A stretch of DNA of 64,000 nt from Hyphomicrobiales bacterium (lineage in GTDB: Bacteria; Pseudomonadota; Alphaproteobacteria; Rhizobiales; Xanthobacteraceae), in NCBI GenBank assembly GCA_021732215.1, contig JAKFVL010000021.1, positions 15,001-79,000 of the forward strand. The letters are read 5' to 3'. This document shows, one piece after another, positions 1 through 8,763 of this stretch. Every line of letters starts with the position of its first letter. Position 1 is the stretch's first letter. The position numbers and the translations under genes were made by a program. The notes under the pieces were generated by a model that was not told the origin of the DNA, made no database searches, and saw only the letters and a list, made by a program, of their open reading frames with translations.

Positions 1-1101
1 GAGTTCGTCGCCATAATAGAGGGTTGGCGTGCCGCGCAATGTCAGAAGCAGCATTGCGGCGTTGCGCAACTGCTCCCTGCCGATGCGGCTTGCCAGGCGG
101 CGGCGATCGTGATTGCCCAGAACCCAATTCGGCCACGCACCAGCCGGCAGCAGCGACTCGTATCTTTTGACAAGCGCTTCGATCTCCGTGGCAGTCCATG
201 GCGTGCTCAGCAGCGAAAAATTGAATGGCAGATGAGCTCCGCCAAGATCGGCGCCGTAATAGGCGACCAGACGCTCCAGCGGGAGGTAGATTTCTCCAAT
301 CAGAAGACGATCGTCGAATGCATCGATGACGTCACGCAGGCCACGAACGATATCGTGGATCTCGTCGACGTCGGCCGAATGCCGCGTCAGCAGGCTTTCG
401 TGCGGCGGCCGGCTGTCGTCGTAAGCCGGGTTGGGCGGGTTGTCGCGAAACTGCGCATCCTTCATCAAGTGCCACATCACATCGACGCGAAATCCGTCGA
501 CACCCTTGCGCAACCAGAAGCGCATCACATCGTGCATCGCCGTGCGCACCTCCGGATTTCGCCAGTTCAAATCGGGCTGCGCGGCCAGAAATGCGTGGTA
601 GTAGTATTGGCAAGTTGTGGCATCCAAGGTCCAGGCACTGCCGCCGAATTCCGACAGCCAGTTGTTGGGCGGGCCGCCATCGACAGCCGGATCGCGCCAG
701 ATGTACCAGTCTCGTTTGTGCGACAAGCGCGACGAATGGCTTTCGACGAACCAAGGATGCTGGTCCGAGGTGTGGTTCGGGACCAGATCGAGGATCAGCC
801 GCAATCCATTTTCATGCAGCGCGGAAAGCAGCGCATCGAAATCGATCATCGATCCAAACAGCGGATCGATCCCGCAATAATCCGAAATGTCGTAGCCGAA
901 ATCCTTCATCGGCGACGGAAAGAACGGGGAAATCCAGACCGTCTCGATTCCGAGAGTCTTGAGGTACGGAATTCGCGTCATGATGCCGCGCAAATCGCCG
1001 ACACCATCGCCGTTCGAATCCTGAAACGATCGCGGATAGATCTGATAGATCGTCGTCGTTTGCCACCAGGGCCTGTTCGCGCGTGTCAACACCGGCTCCA
1101 C
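1..1101 (-). CDS. GH13 alpha-glucosidase/alpha-amylase family, C-terminus beyond window
   Basis: Hydrolyses (or transfers) alpha-glucosidic bonds in maltose- or trehalose-type sugars in the cytoplasm. The visible 367 residues are the GH13 (beta/alpha)8 barrel: TIYQIYPRSFQDSNGDGVGD near the start, DLVPNHTSDQHPWF, the nucleophile Asp207 in DGFRVDV, the acid/base Glu270 in IGEIY and Asp332 in GNHD, followed by GTPTLYYGDEL. All three catalytic acids are present. No ATG lies near the start; a GTG at 1101 follows an AGG ribosome site and begins about 13 residues before the conserved WWQTTTIYQIYP. The rest of the gene lies left of base 1. Alpha-glucosidase is the best fit; trehalose synthase cannot be excluded without the C-terminus. 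Confidence 0.9.
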   Translation of the reverse strand, partial: MEPVLTRANRPWWQTTTIYQIYPRSFQDSNGDGVGDLRGIMTRIPYLKTLGIETVWISPFFPSPMKDFGYDISDYCGIDPLFGSMIDFDALLSALHENGLRLILDLVPNHTSDQHPWFVESHSSRLSHKRDWYIWRDPAVDGGPPNNWLSEFGGSAWTLDATTCQYYYHAFLAAQPDLNWRNPEVRTAMHDVMRFWLRKGVDGFRVDVMWHLMKDAQFRDNPPNPAYDDSRPPHESLLTRHSADVDEIHDIVRGLRDVIDAFDDRLLIGEIYLPLERLVAYYGADLGGAHLPFNFSLLSTPWTATEIEALVKRYESLLPAGAWPNWVLGNHDRRRLASRIGREQLRNAAMLLLTLRGTPTLYYGDEL

Positions 1102-1180
1102 GTCGCCTGACTTGGTTGCGAACGAATGCCCCTGGCAACAGTTAAGCAAATCTGGTTGCCGTTGTGTGACGGGCGCGGAC

Positions 1181-2266
1181 CTAGTCGAACATGACGACGC
1201 TGCGCAGCGTCTTGCCGGCCTTCATATTGGCAAATCCCTCGTTGATCTCGGACAGCTTCAGCTTGGCGGATATCCAGTCCTCGAGGTGCAGCTTGCCGCG
1301 CATGTAAAACTCGACCAGCCTCGGCATGTCGACGCGGAAATGGTTCGATCCCATCGACGAGCCCTGAATGCGGCGTTCGCGCAGGAAGTCGAACCCGTGC
1401 AGTTCGATCTTCTCGCCGAACGGAACCATACCGACGATGGTCGCTGTGCCGCCAACGGCGAGCATCGCGAACGATTGTTCTGCAGTTTTCTTCGTGCCCA
1501 AGACCTCGAAGGCATGATGTACGCCACCGTTGGTGAGATTCTTGACCTGCTCCACCGGATCGCCGTCGTTGGGATTGACCAGATCGGTGGCGCCGAGTTT
1601 GGTGGCGAGCTGCAGCTTCACGGGATTGGTATCAATCGCGATGATGCGGCCGGCGCCTGCGATCGCTGCGCCGTTGATCGCGGCCATGCCGACGCCGCCG
1701 CAGCCGATCACGGCGACGGTTTCTCCCGCGACAACCTTGGCCGTGTTCACCACGGCGCCGTAGCCGGTGATGACGCCACAGCCGATCAGGGCAGCAAGCT
1801 CGAGCGGCATGTCACGGCGTATCTTTACGATCGCATTCTCGTGCACCAGCATCTGCTCGGCGAATGACGACAGGTTGAGAAACTGGTGCATCAGCTCGCC
1901 GCCCTTCCAGCTGAGCCGCTTGGATTGGCCGGGCAGCATCTTCACGTCAGTATTGGTGCAGATCACGGTACGGCCGGTGGTGCAGTTGTCGCAAGTGCCG
2001 CAGAACACCGACAAGCAGGTCACCACATGGTCGCCGGGCTTCACGTAGGTCACGTCCGAGCCGACCTGCTCGACCACGCCTGCGGACTCATGACCAAGCA
2101 CGGCGGGCAAGGGATGCGGATACAGTCCTTCCATGAAATGGAGGTCGGAATGGCAGAGCCCCGCGACCTTGGTCCGGATCAGGACCTCGCGCGGCCCCGG
2201 CTTTTGAAGCGTGACATCCTCGATGACGAGCGGGCTATGAGCTTGGTGCAGAACAGCGGCCTTCAT
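1181..2266 (-). CDS. Zinc-dependent alcohol dehydrogenase (MDR superfamily)
   Basis: NAD(P)-dependent oxidation of an alcohol to aldehyde/ketone, cytoplasmic. The catalytic-zinc ligands are visible as Cys38 (GLCHSD), His59-Glu60 (GHES) and the later GCG cysteine; a structural-zinc cysteine lobe follows GHES (CGTCDNC...C). The Rossmann dinucleotide site is GCGGVG. At 361 residues it has the usual MDR length and resembles the class III-like alcohol dehydrogenases of rhizobia. The start is the ATG of MKAAVLH with GGGGA upstream; a longer in-frame ATG at 2326 would add an unconserved 20-residue tail. The substrate cannot be told from sequence. It stands alone, followed 80 bp on by the divergent-function glucosidase gene on the same strand. 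Confidence 0.92.
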   Translation of the reverse strand: MKAAVLHQAHSPLVIEDVTLQKPGPREVLIRTKVAGLCHSDLHFMEGLYPHPLPAVLGHESAGVVEQVGSDVTYVKPGDHVVTCLSVFCGTCDNCTTGRTVICTNTDVKMLPGQSKRLSWKGGELMHQFLNLSSFAEQMLVHENAIVKIRRDMPLELAALIGCGVITGYGAVVNTAKVVAGETVAVIGCGGVGMAAINGAAIAGAGRIIAIDTNPVKLQLATKLGATDLVNPNDGDPVEQVKNLTNGGVHHAFEVLGTKKTAEQSFAMLAVGGTATIVGMVPFGEKIELHGFDFLRERRIQGSSMGSNHFRVDMPRLVEFYMRGKLHLEDWISAKLKLSEINEGFANMKAGKTLRSVVMFD

Positions 2267-2369
2267 GGCGTTCCCCGGCTTGTTTTGTTGGCCGCAAGCT
2301 AATCCGGTTTCGGCCTTGTTGCGCAAGCGCCGAATGCTGTTGCAATTTCAGACGCACCGACCAAGGCAA

Positions 2370-3473
2370 TCAGGCCGGATATGCGTCCGTACCGGATGGC
2401 TTGAGACGTCGATAGCTGATCGTCCAGCGCAGCGGCCCCGGCTCTCGGCCGATAGGTGCGTCCAATTTGACGCCGAGTCTGCGGTCGCAAGCCGCGGCGA
2501 GCCCTTCGATCAACCCGGAGAGAGCTGCGAGACAACTCGGATCGTAATCGTCGAGGCCTGCCATCGCGCCCCATGATGTTTGGGAGACGACGAAATCGCC
2601 TGCGCCACCCGTGGCAACCAACGCCTGATCGCCTTGTGCTTCCATCATCGCCACGAGAAAATCGGCAAAGCCTTTCGGCCCGCCGCTCGGATCCCCGAAA
2701 TGCTGCGCTGTCTCGGCGAAGAGCTGCATGCCGACGAGCTTGCCGTTGAGATGCAGATGCTTTGCTGCTTCCTCCGGACCGAACAAGCCGACCGCGACGG
2801 GGAGACCCGTCCGCACATATTCGAGGGCGTAATTGCGATAGGCCTTGTCGAGCCGCGCCTTTGGCCAATGGTCGGTGCCGAGTCTTGGCGCCCTTGCGGG
2901 GTCGAACAGCGGCGCTTCAAGCCCTGGTTCGAACCGCAGGCACTCTTCGGGCTTTAGTTCGCGATCGTACTCGTAATAAAAGCCCTCGAGCCCGTTCTCG
3001 CCATCGACGGTTTGCTTCGTACAGACAAATCCCATCCGCGGGTTGCCGAGCGCCACGCCGTTGTGTGCGTGCCAGCCGCGCAGCATCGCCGCTGACACCT
3101 CGCTCGGAATCGCGCAGATCGCCGTACCCTTCCAGATCCAGCGCGGCGGCGGATAGCGAACCCATGCCTTGCGATCGGACTCGTACATGTACTCGACTGA
3201 AACGCCGCCGATGAAGTTGCTGAGATAGTGGTACTGCGCAGCCGCGACCGGATGGGGCAGTTTATCGAGCCCCAGCTTCTGCAAGCCCGGAAGAAATCGC
3301 TCATGATGCTGGCGGCGAAACACATGAAACACGAACTCGGCCGCCTCTGCCGCTCCGCGACGGGTGATCAGCGTCATGATCAGGCCGGTGAACATGGCGT
3401 GGTAGAGGTCAGCTATGGCGTGCGAGGGACTGGCTTCGGTCGCCGAAAGCGCGGTCTGATGTTCGATCGTCAT
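2370..3473 (-). CDS. Conserved hypothetical protein, 367 aa
   Basis: I do not recognise the family. The protein is soluble (no signal peptide, no membrane helix) and rich in Trp, Tyr and His, with short motifs such as QYHYLSNFIGG, WIWKGTAICAIP, GWHAHNGVALGNPRMGFVCTKQ and GFYYEYDREL. A remote resemblance to L-2-amino-thiazoline-4-carboxylate hydrolase-type folds is possible but not shown. The ATG at 3473 is preferred to a TTG one codon earlier. It starts 49 bp after the GST gene and probably ends a FAH-hydrolase/GST/this-gene transcription unit, which suggests a role in catabolism of an activated or aromatic compound (inference). Confidence 0.8.
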   Translation of the reverse strand: MTIEHQTALSATEASPSHAIADLYHAMFTGLIMTLITRRGAAEAAEFVFHVFRRQHHERFLPGLQKLGLDKLPHPVAAAQYHYLSNFIGGVSVEYMYESDRKAWVRYPPPRWIWKGTAICAIPSEVSAAMLRGWHAHNGVALGNPRMGFVCTKQTVDGENGLEGFYYEYDRELKPEECLRFEPGLEAPLFDPARAPRLGTDHWPKARLDKAYRNYALEYVRTGLPVAVGLFGPEEAAKHLHLNGKLVGMQLFAETAQHFGDPSGGPKGFADFLVAMMEAQGDQALVATGGAGDFVVSQTSWGAMAGLDDYDPSCLAALSGLIEGLAAACDRRLGVKLDAPIGREPGPLRWTISYRRLKPSGTDAYPA

Positions 3474-3522
3474 CAATGCCGTGATCCTTGCTGGATTTTT
3501 ATAGCACGGCCGGACGGGCTGA

Positions 3523-4140
3523 TCAGGCCGGCGGCGGCACCGATATCTTCACCGACTCGCGCTGCATCATCTTCTCGTTGAACGCAGCGAGCTTTGGAAA
3601 CGCCTTGCGCCAACCGCAATCGGCAAAGCGGAAATCGGCATAGCCGAGCACGCAGACAATGCCGATCTGGGCGACATCGAGAGGTCCGGAAAAGACATCG
3701 GGCCTGTTCTCGAACCGGGTCATGCCTTGCCATGCGCGATTCCAGTGATCGTCGCTCCACCCCTGCCATCGCAGCGCTTCCGGTCGCACCGCCTTTTCGT
3801 AGCGGCACAGCAGCATCGAATCGAGCATGCCCTGCGTGATGGAGTGATCGCTCTTGACCCGCCAGCGCGACGGGCCGGAGGCTGGAATAAGTTTTCCGCC
3901 GCCGGCAAGCTCGTCGAGATACTCAACGATGACGTAGGAATCGACGATCACGTCGCCGTTGTCGAGGATCAGCGCCGGCAGTTTCTTCACCGGATTGACG
4001 TCGCGCACATAGTCGTCATTCGCTTCGCCGGGAACGACCTTCGCGGAGATGAACTCGATCTTGCCGATCAGGCCGAGTTCAATGGCGGCGATGCGGACCT
4101 TGCGCGCGAACGGCGAGGACGGCGAAAAAACGAGCTTCAT
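3523..4140 (-). CDS. Glutathione S-transferase family protein (YibF/YfcG-like)
   Basis: Cytosolic GST fold of 205 residues. The N-terminal thioredoxin-like domain (about 1-78) begins MKLVFSPSSPFARKVR, where the serine of SPFARK takes the catalytic position. NPVKKLPALILDNG with its cis-Pro and DSYVIVEYLDEL form the glutathione site. The C-terminal helical domain (about 85-200) is present. It lies 45 bp after the FAH-family gene on the same strand, so the two are probably co-transcribed. GSTs next to fumarylacetoacetate-hydrolase-like genes often act in aromatic ring-fission pathways (maleylpyruvate isomerase-type), but the substrate here is unknown. Confidence 0.9.
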   Translation of the reverse strand: MKLVFSPSSPFARKVRIAAIELGLIGKIEFISAKVVPGEANDDYVRDVNPVKKLPALILDNGDVIVDSYVIVEYLDELAGGGKLIPASGPSRWRVKSDHSITQGMLDSMLLCRYEKAVRPEALRWQGWSDDHWNRAWQGMTRFENRPDVFSGPLDVAQIGIVCVLGYADFRFADCGWRKAFPKLAAFNEKMMQRESVKISVPPPA

Positions 4141-4185
4141 TGAGGTGAATCCAGTGCTGAAAATGGCTGTGGCAAACCTGTGGCG

Positions 4186-5028
4186 TTACGCTGCGACGAT
4201 TTTCTGGCGCTGTTCGCCGAGACCCTCGATTCCGAGCGCCAGTTCGTCGCCGACTTCGAGGAAACGCGGCGGCTTCATCCCGAGTCCGACGCCCGGAGGC
4301 GTACCGGTGGTGACGATGTCGCCCGGCAGCAGTGTCATGAATTGCGAGACGTAGGCGATCGCTTTTGCAACCGAGAAGATCATGGTCTTGGTCGAGCCGT
4401 TCTGGCAGCGCTTGCCGTTCACATCAAGCCACATGGTGAGTTTTTGCGGATTCGGCACTTCGTCCTTGGTGACGAGCCATGGCCCGACCGGGCCGAAGGT
4501 GTCGTGGGACTTGCCCTTCGTCCATTGACCGAGCCGCTCGATCTGAAACTGGCGCTCGGAAACGTCGTTGCAGATGCAGAAGCCGGCGACATGGTCCATC
4601 GCCTGCGCTTCGGTCACATACTTCGCGCGGGTGCCGATGATGACCGCGAGTTCGACTTCCCAGTCGAGCTTGGTCGAACCGCGCGGCTTCTCGACGTTGT
4701 CGTTCGGTCCGCACAGGCTGGTGTTGGCCTTGAGGAAGAAGATCGGTTCGGTCGGGACGGCCGCGCCGGTTTCGGCAGCGTGGTCAGCGAAGTTGAGGCC
4801 GATGGCGACGAATTTCGAGATGCCGGTGACGGGTGCGCCGATCCGCGGCGAGCCGCTGACGGCGGGGAGGGAATTGACGTCGATCGCGGCGAGCTTTTTC
4901 AGGCCCTCGGGCGAATAAGCTGCGCCATCCAGATCTTTCACATGAGCGGACAGGTCGCGGATCTTGCCGGCACTGTCGAGGATTCCGGGCTTTTCCTGGC
5001 CGATTGCGCCGTACCGAAGCAACTTCAT
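4186..5028 (-). CDS. Fumarylacetoacetate hydrolase (FAH) family protein
   Basis: A 280-residue FAH-superfamily enzyme that hydrolyses or isomerises beta-diketo/2-oxo acids with a divalent metal. A short N-terminal domain (MKLLRYG...) precedes the FAH domain from about residue 70. Metal ligands sit in FFLKANTSLCGPND and DWEVELAVIIG; CNDVSERQFQ and the C-terminal TGTPPGVGLGMKPP loop are the family signatures. Length and motifs match the proteins usually labelled ureidoglycolate lyase or 2-hydroxyhepta-2,4-diene-1,7-dioate isomerase, labels that are often over-specific. It heads the likely operon with the downstream GST and the unknown 367-residue protein. Confidence 0.9.
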   Translation of the reverse strand: MKLLRYGAIGQEKPGILDSAGKIRDLSAHVKDLDGAAYSPEGLKKLAAIDVNSLPAVSGSPRIGAPVTGISKFVAIGLNFADHAAETGAAVPTEPIFFLKANTSLCGPNDNVEKPRGSTKLDWEVELAVIIGTRAKYVTEAQAMDHVAGFCICNDVSERQFQIERLGQWTKGKSHDTFGPVGPWLVTKDEVPNPQKLTMWLDVNGKRCQNGSTKTMIFSVAKAIAYVSQFMTLLPGDIVTTGTPPGVGLGMKPPRFLEVGDELALGIEGLGEQRQKIVAA

Positions 5029-5188
5029 GTGGTCGTCCTTCCCTGCGGGGTTTCTTGTTGCCGTCTTTCATGGAACAGGGGTTTGAAAAATTCAACCGGT
5101 GCAGTCGCATAAGCGCCGCGCCAAACGCTCAAATGCGCCGAGAATTGATTGGCTTTACGCTGCGGTGCAAAAGCGCGGCCGTCGTTGC

Positions 5189-6052
5189 TCAAACCGCGAT
5201 CAGCTTGAATACGTCGCCGTCGCGCTTGAGATAGCCGGGGTCGAAGTGCCCGCCGACAATGAGCGTATTCGTATCCGCGAAGCGCGAGAACAATTCGCGG
5301 CGTGTCCGCGCCGATTGCAGCGGATCGTAATCGACGGTCGCCGACCAGTCGAGATGCGCCATCTGACAGGGGCTGTGGGCCACGTCGCCGGTCAGCAGGC
5401 CTTCCTCGCCGCCGGATTTGACGTGGATGCTGACATGGCCGGGGCTGTGTCCATAGGTCGGGATCAGCGTGAGTTCGTCGGTCAGCCGGTGATCGCTCGG
5501 CACCAGGTCGACGAGACCGGCAGCCGCGACTGGCTTGACCGAATCCTCGATCACCGCCTGCTGCTCGTGCGTACCGTTGCCGGCAAGCCAGTGGTCATAT
5601 TCCGGTTTGACGAACACGTAGCGTGCGTTGGTGAAGGTGGGCACCCACTGGCCATTCTCCAGCTTCGTATTCCAGCCGACGTGATCCACATGCATGTGGG
5701 TGCAGAACACCGTGTCGATCGTGTCCGGCGGATAACCGGCAGCACTCATGCGGTCGAGGAAGTCAGTGTCGAGGTTATTCCAGGTCGGAACGCTGCGGCC
5801 CTGCTTGCCGTTGCCGAGGCACGTATCGACCACGATGCGCCGGTTGGGTGTTTCGACGATCAGCGACTTGATGGTGAGCCGCAGCTTGCCTTCGTCATTG
5901 GCGTAAACGGGCGCGAGCCACGGAATCTTCTGGCATTCCTGATAGGTCGCCTGCGGCAGGATGAATCGCGTTCCGCCGACAGCTTCGAGCTCGGTGACTT
6001 TCGTGATTTTGACCTTGCCGACCGTCCAGGATTTGCTTGCCGTCGAAGTCAT
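5189..6052 (-). CDS. MBL-fold metallohydrolase (AHL-lactonase-like)
   Basis: Metallo-beta-lactamase-fold hydrolase with a dinuclear metal site. CTHMHVDHVGWN is the HxHxDH motif, GHSPGHVSIH supplies the next His, LLTGDVAHSP the bridging Asp, and VGGHFDPG the last His. No signal peptide, so cytoplasmic. Sub-type resembles the N-acyl homoserine lactonase family, but the substrate is not defined by sequence. The start at MTSTASKSW is preferred because the upstream in-frame ATG (6106) lies inside a dispersed intergenic palindrome. Its 3' end is 160 bp before the FAH-family gene on the same strand. Confidence 0.88.
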   Translation of the reverse strand: MTSTASKSWTVGKVKITKVTELEAVGGTRFILPQATYQECQKIPWLAPVYANDEGKLRLTIKSLIVETPNRRIVVDTCLGNGKQGRSVPTWNNLDTDFLDRMSAAGYPPDTIDTVFCTHMHVDHVGWNTKLENGQWVPTFTNARYVFVKPEYDHWLAGNGTHEQQAVIEDSVKPVAAAGLVDLVPSDHRLTDELTLIPTYGHSPGHVSIHVKSGGEEGLLTGDVAHSPCQMAHLDWSATVDYDPLQSARTRRELFSRFADTNTLIVGGHFDPGYLKRDGDVFKLIAV

Positions 6053-6090
6053 GCGCGTCCATCCAGGTTTTTTGCCGAATTTTTCAGGTC

Positions 6091-6213
6091 CGTCATGGCC
6101 GGGCATAGCCGTTCAAAGAACGGCGTCGCTTCGCTCGCCTATGTCCCGGCCATCCACGACTTTATGGAGCGAAGTTGAAGACGTGGATGCCCGGCACAAG
6201 GCCGGGCATGACG
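6091..6213. repeat. Dispersed intergenic palindromic repeat, copy 1
   Basis: A 123-bp imperfect palindrome whose ends are CGTCATGGCCGGGCAT and GCCGGGCATGACG. It contains an inner hairpin GCCGTTCAAAGAACGGC and a second one around CCACGACTTTATGGAGCG. A related copy, with the same GGCCGTTC-AAGAACGGCGT core and the same GCCGGGCATGACG end, is at 28761-28861. Such elements are common between genes in Bradyrhizobium/Rhodopseudomonas genomes. It occupies the gap between the MBL and SDR genes. Confidence 0.8.
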
Positions 6214-6236
6214 GCGATTACTGCGATCGATCGAGT

Positions 6237-7019
6237 TTACATCGTTCCCGGAAACGCGCCGCCGTCCATCAGCAGGTTCTGCCCGGTGATAAAGCCGGCC
6301 TTCGCGCCGCAGAGGAACGCGCAGGCAATACCGAATTCTTCCGGATCGCCGAAGCGTCCCGCCGGATTCTCCTTGGCGCGGGCCGCGAGGACTTCCTCGA
6401 TGGTCTTGCCGCTGCCTTTCGCCTGCGTCGCTGCCACGCCGCGAATGCGATCGGTGTTGAACGGACCGGGCAGCAGATTGTTGATGGTGACGTTGTGGCT
6501 CACGGTTTTGCGTGACAGGCCGGCGATGAAGCCGGTGAGGCCAGCGCGTGCGCCGTTTGACAGGCCGAGCACCTCGATCGGCGACTTCACCGCTGCGGAG
6601 GTGATGTTGACGATGCGGCCGAATTTGCGCTCGATCATGCCATCGACTGTCGCCTTGATGAGCTCGATCGGGGTCAGCATGTTGGCGTCGATCGCTTTCA
6701 GCCAGTCGTCGCGAGTCCAGTTGCGGAAATCGCCGGGCGGCGGGCCGCCAGCGTTGGTAACGACGATATCGGGATTGGGGCACGCCTTCAACGCCGCCTC
6801 GCGGCCGGCAGGCGTTGTGATGTCTTCCGCGACTTCGGTCACGGTGATCTTCGGATACATCTTGCGGATGTCCGCGGCAGTGGCAGCAAGAGCGTCCTTG
6901 CCGCGCGCGACCAGCGTGACATGCACGCCTTCACCGGCGAGCGAGATCGCACATGCGCGTCCAAGCCCCTTGCTCGCGCCGCATACCAATGCCTTGCGGC
7001 CTGAAATTCCCATATCCAT
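6237..7019 (-). CDS. SDR family oxidoreductase, non-canonical active site
   Basis: A 260-residue short-chain dehydrogenase/reductase. Residues 8-20 carry the cofactor loop (VCGASKGLGRA), followed by VTNAGGPPPGD. The usual catalytic YxxxK is missing: after the serine region ITSAAVKSPIEVLGLSNGAR there is SNGARAG where Tyr and Lys are expected. This matches the beta-ketoacyl-reductase-like SDR subgroup (annotated BKR-like) in which the catalytic tetrad is not conserved. GGGAG lies just before the ATG. It is a single gene; no substrate can be named. Confidence 0.88.
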   Translation of the reverse strand: MDMGISGRKALVCGASKGLGRACAISLAGEGVHVTLVARGKDALAATAADIRKMYPKITVTEVAEDITTPAGREAALKACPNPDIVVTNAGGPPPGDFRNWTRDDWLKAIDANMLTPIELIKATVDGMIERKFGRIVNITSAAVKSPIEVLGLSNGARAGLTGFIAGLSRKTVSHNVTINNLLPGPFNTDRIRGVAATQAKGSGKTIEEVLAARAKENPAGRFGDPEEFGIACAFLCGAKAGFITGQNLLMDGGAFPGTM

Positions 7020-7192
7020 CGTTCACTCCCAAGATTTGTCGTTTCAGCCGCGCGCCATGCGCGCCGTTGTGTTTTGTTGTCCGGCAGATGCGTTGCGATG
7101 AACCATCTCCGGAAGCGGCGCGACCCTAGTCCCCTGCGGAGAAAAGTAAATGACTGATCCGTTCGATATCAGTCACCAAATCGTCCGGATCG

Positions 7193-7876
7193 CTACCTGC
7201 GTCGCGTCGATGAGCTGGATCTTGCTTCCGATTTGCGGAGCGGTCGCTTCGGTATCGCCGGCGTGCCATCGTTGCCTGATAGCGCGAGACTGAGGCGCGC
7301 GAAGCAGCGTTGGACGCTTCGCCGCTGATCCAGTTCGGACATCTTCAGCGCGGCCAGCATGTCCGAATGAAGGATACTCGAAAGCCCGTGCAACGTAGAC
7401 CAGATAAACATGGCGTCGAGATCGGTCGATCTGGTGGACTGCGGCTCGGTCTGCCGGAGCGGCATGCCTTGCAGCCGGTCACGCAGGATACTGAAAGCAT
7501 GATGCGCATTCTGCATCATCCGGGGATGCCGGCGAGGGTCCGGAAGCGGCGTGCTGAACATCAGCCGGTATTTCAGCGGATGGCGTTGTGCGTACTCGAG
7601 ATACAACAAACCCATCGCTTGCAGGTCTTCATGCGGCTGGTCGGACGGAGGGCGAGTTCCAAGAAAGACAGCAAACTCGTCGAAGCATCGCGCAACGATT
7701 TCCGCCAGGATGTGGTCCCGGCTCGGGAAATGCTTGTAGGGCGCCTGATGCGAAACCCCGACACGGCGGGCAACATCGCGCAGGCTGAGCTTCTCGATGC
7801 CCGCTTCCTCGATGATCCTGAACGCTTCCACAAGGCAGGCTTCTCGAACATCGTCAGGTCTGGCTCTGGCTGCCAT
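7193..7876 (-). CDS. TetR/AcrR family transcriptional regulator
   Basis: A 227-residue dimeric DNA-binding repressor. The N-terminal helix-turn-helix (about 10-58) reads REACLVEAFRIIEEAGIEKL, LRDVARRVGVSHQAPYKHF and HILAEIVARC, typical of TetR, followed by an all-helical ligand domain with the TetR_C-type YLEYAQRHPLKYRLMF region. Its first 23 bp overlap the end of the upstream SDR gene, so both are co-translated from the promoter near 8.7 kb. The palindrome over that promoter is the probable autoregulatory operator. The inducer is unknown. Confidence 0.92.
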   Translation of the reverse strand: MAARARPDDVREACLVEAFRIIEEAGIEKLSLRDVARRVGVSHQAPYKHFPSRDHILAEIVARCFDEFAVFLGTRPPSDQPHEDLQAMGLLYLEYAQRHPLKYRLMFSTPLPDPRRHPRMMQNAHHAFSILRDRLQGMPLRQTEPQSTRSTDLDAMFIWSTLHGLSSILHSDMLAALKMSELDQRRSVQRCFARLSLALSGNDGTPAIPKRPLRKSEARSSSSTRRR

Positions 7877-8675
7877 GGAGGTGCTTCGTCATCCCGGCCA
7901 TGATGCGGCCCATGATGGCCGTCCGCGCGAATCGCGGCAAGGTTGCCAGCGAGCCTATAAGAATTTTCGAGAGCATGCCGGGCCAGACTGTCGTCTTGCG
8001 GCCCAGCGCCACGAGGGCCTGTTCCGCCACCGCTTTCGGTTGCATCGCCTGACCCATCTGCATCCGCGACCGTTCCGCAAAACCGCTATGAACCGGCCCG
8101 GGCGCGCAACTCAGCACATCGATTCCATGATGCGCCAGCTCAGGCGCCAGGCCTTCGGCGAGCGTCTGGACGAAGGCTTTCGTCGCGGCGTAGTTCGCCG
8201 CATTGGGCACGCCCTGATACGCGACGATCGAGCCGAACAGTACGATTCCGCCGCCGCGGTTTGCCAGCCGCGAAGCGATGATCTTGGTCATCGCGGTCAC
8301 CGCGCGGCAGTTGAGGTCGATCATCCCGAGTTCGGCGTCGAGGTCGGTCTGAAGAAACGGCCCGGCTGTGCCGAAGCCTGCGCTGGCCACCAGAAGCCCG
8401 ATATCGAGGTCCGAGACGCCGTCGAACGTCCGGCGTATCTCGGATATATGCTCAAGGTCGGCCGCGATCAGGCGCGTGCTGACGCTGAAGCGTGTTTCAA
8501 TCTCGGCGGCAATGGCCTGCAAGGCCGGGAGCCGGCGCGCGACGAGCACGACGTTGATCCGGCGTGCGGCGAGGGCCTCGGCGAAAGCGCGGCCGATTCC
8601 GTCTGATGCACCTGTGACCAGTGCCCAAGGGCCGTAGCGATCCCGCCACGAAGCGTATTCCTGCTCGCTGCCCAT
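7854..8675 (-). CDS. SDR family oxidoreductase co-transcribed with TetR regulator
   Basis: A 273-residue short-chain dehydrogenase, NAD(P)-dependent. Features are ALVTGASDGIGRAFAE (cofactor loop, about 18-33), LVASAGFGTAGP, the serine LFGSIVAYQG and an intact catalytic YAATK. The C-terminal MLSKILIGSLATLPRF is amphipathic and the protein resembles DltE/SDR_c1 types that contact membranes. It is the first gene of a two-gene operon; the TetR gene overlaps its 3' end by 23 bp. The promoter TTGACA-17-TATATA lies about 30 bp upstream of the ATG. Confidence 0.9.
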   Translation of the reverse strand: MGSEQEYASWRDRYGPWALVTGASDGIGRAFAEALAARRINVVLVARRLPALQAIAAEIETRFSVSTRLIAADLEHISEIRRTFDGVSDLDIGLLVASAGFGTAGPFLQTDLDAELGMIDLNCRAVTAMTKIIASRLANRGGGIVLFGSIVAYQGVPNAANYAATKAFVQTLAEGLAPELAHHGIDVLSCAPGPVHSGFAERSRMQMGQAMQPKAVAEQALVALGRKTTVWPGMLSKILIGSLATLPRFARTAIMGRIMAGMTKHLHGSQSQT

Positions 8676-8690
8676 CGGATTATCCCGTGA

Positions 8691-8736
8691 GTTGACAATG
8701 TCTACTTATATACCTAGTTTGGTAGACGATGTCAAC
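8691..8736. promoter_or_regulatory. Large inverted repeat, likely TetR-type operator
   Basis: Two 15-bp arms, GTTGACAATGTCTAC and GTAGACGATGTCAAC, are inverted about a 16-bp centre and match at 13 of 15 positions. The repeat spans the whole -35 to -10 region of the minus-strand promoter and lies between the SDR-TetR operon and the divergent gene at 8764. The TetR protein of the operon is the obvious candidate to bind here and control both directions (inference). Confidence 0.75.
8707..8735 (-). promoter_or_regulatory. Sigma-70 promoter of the SDR-TetR operon
   Basis: Read on the minus strand, TTGACA (8735-8730) and TATATA (8712-8707) are separated by exactly 17 bp. Transcription would begin near 8700, some 25 nt before the SDR start codon. 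The promoter is fully inside the inverted repeat. Confidence 0.7.
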
Positions 8737-8763
8737 CCGCATTGACGGCGTTCGAGGAAGGCG

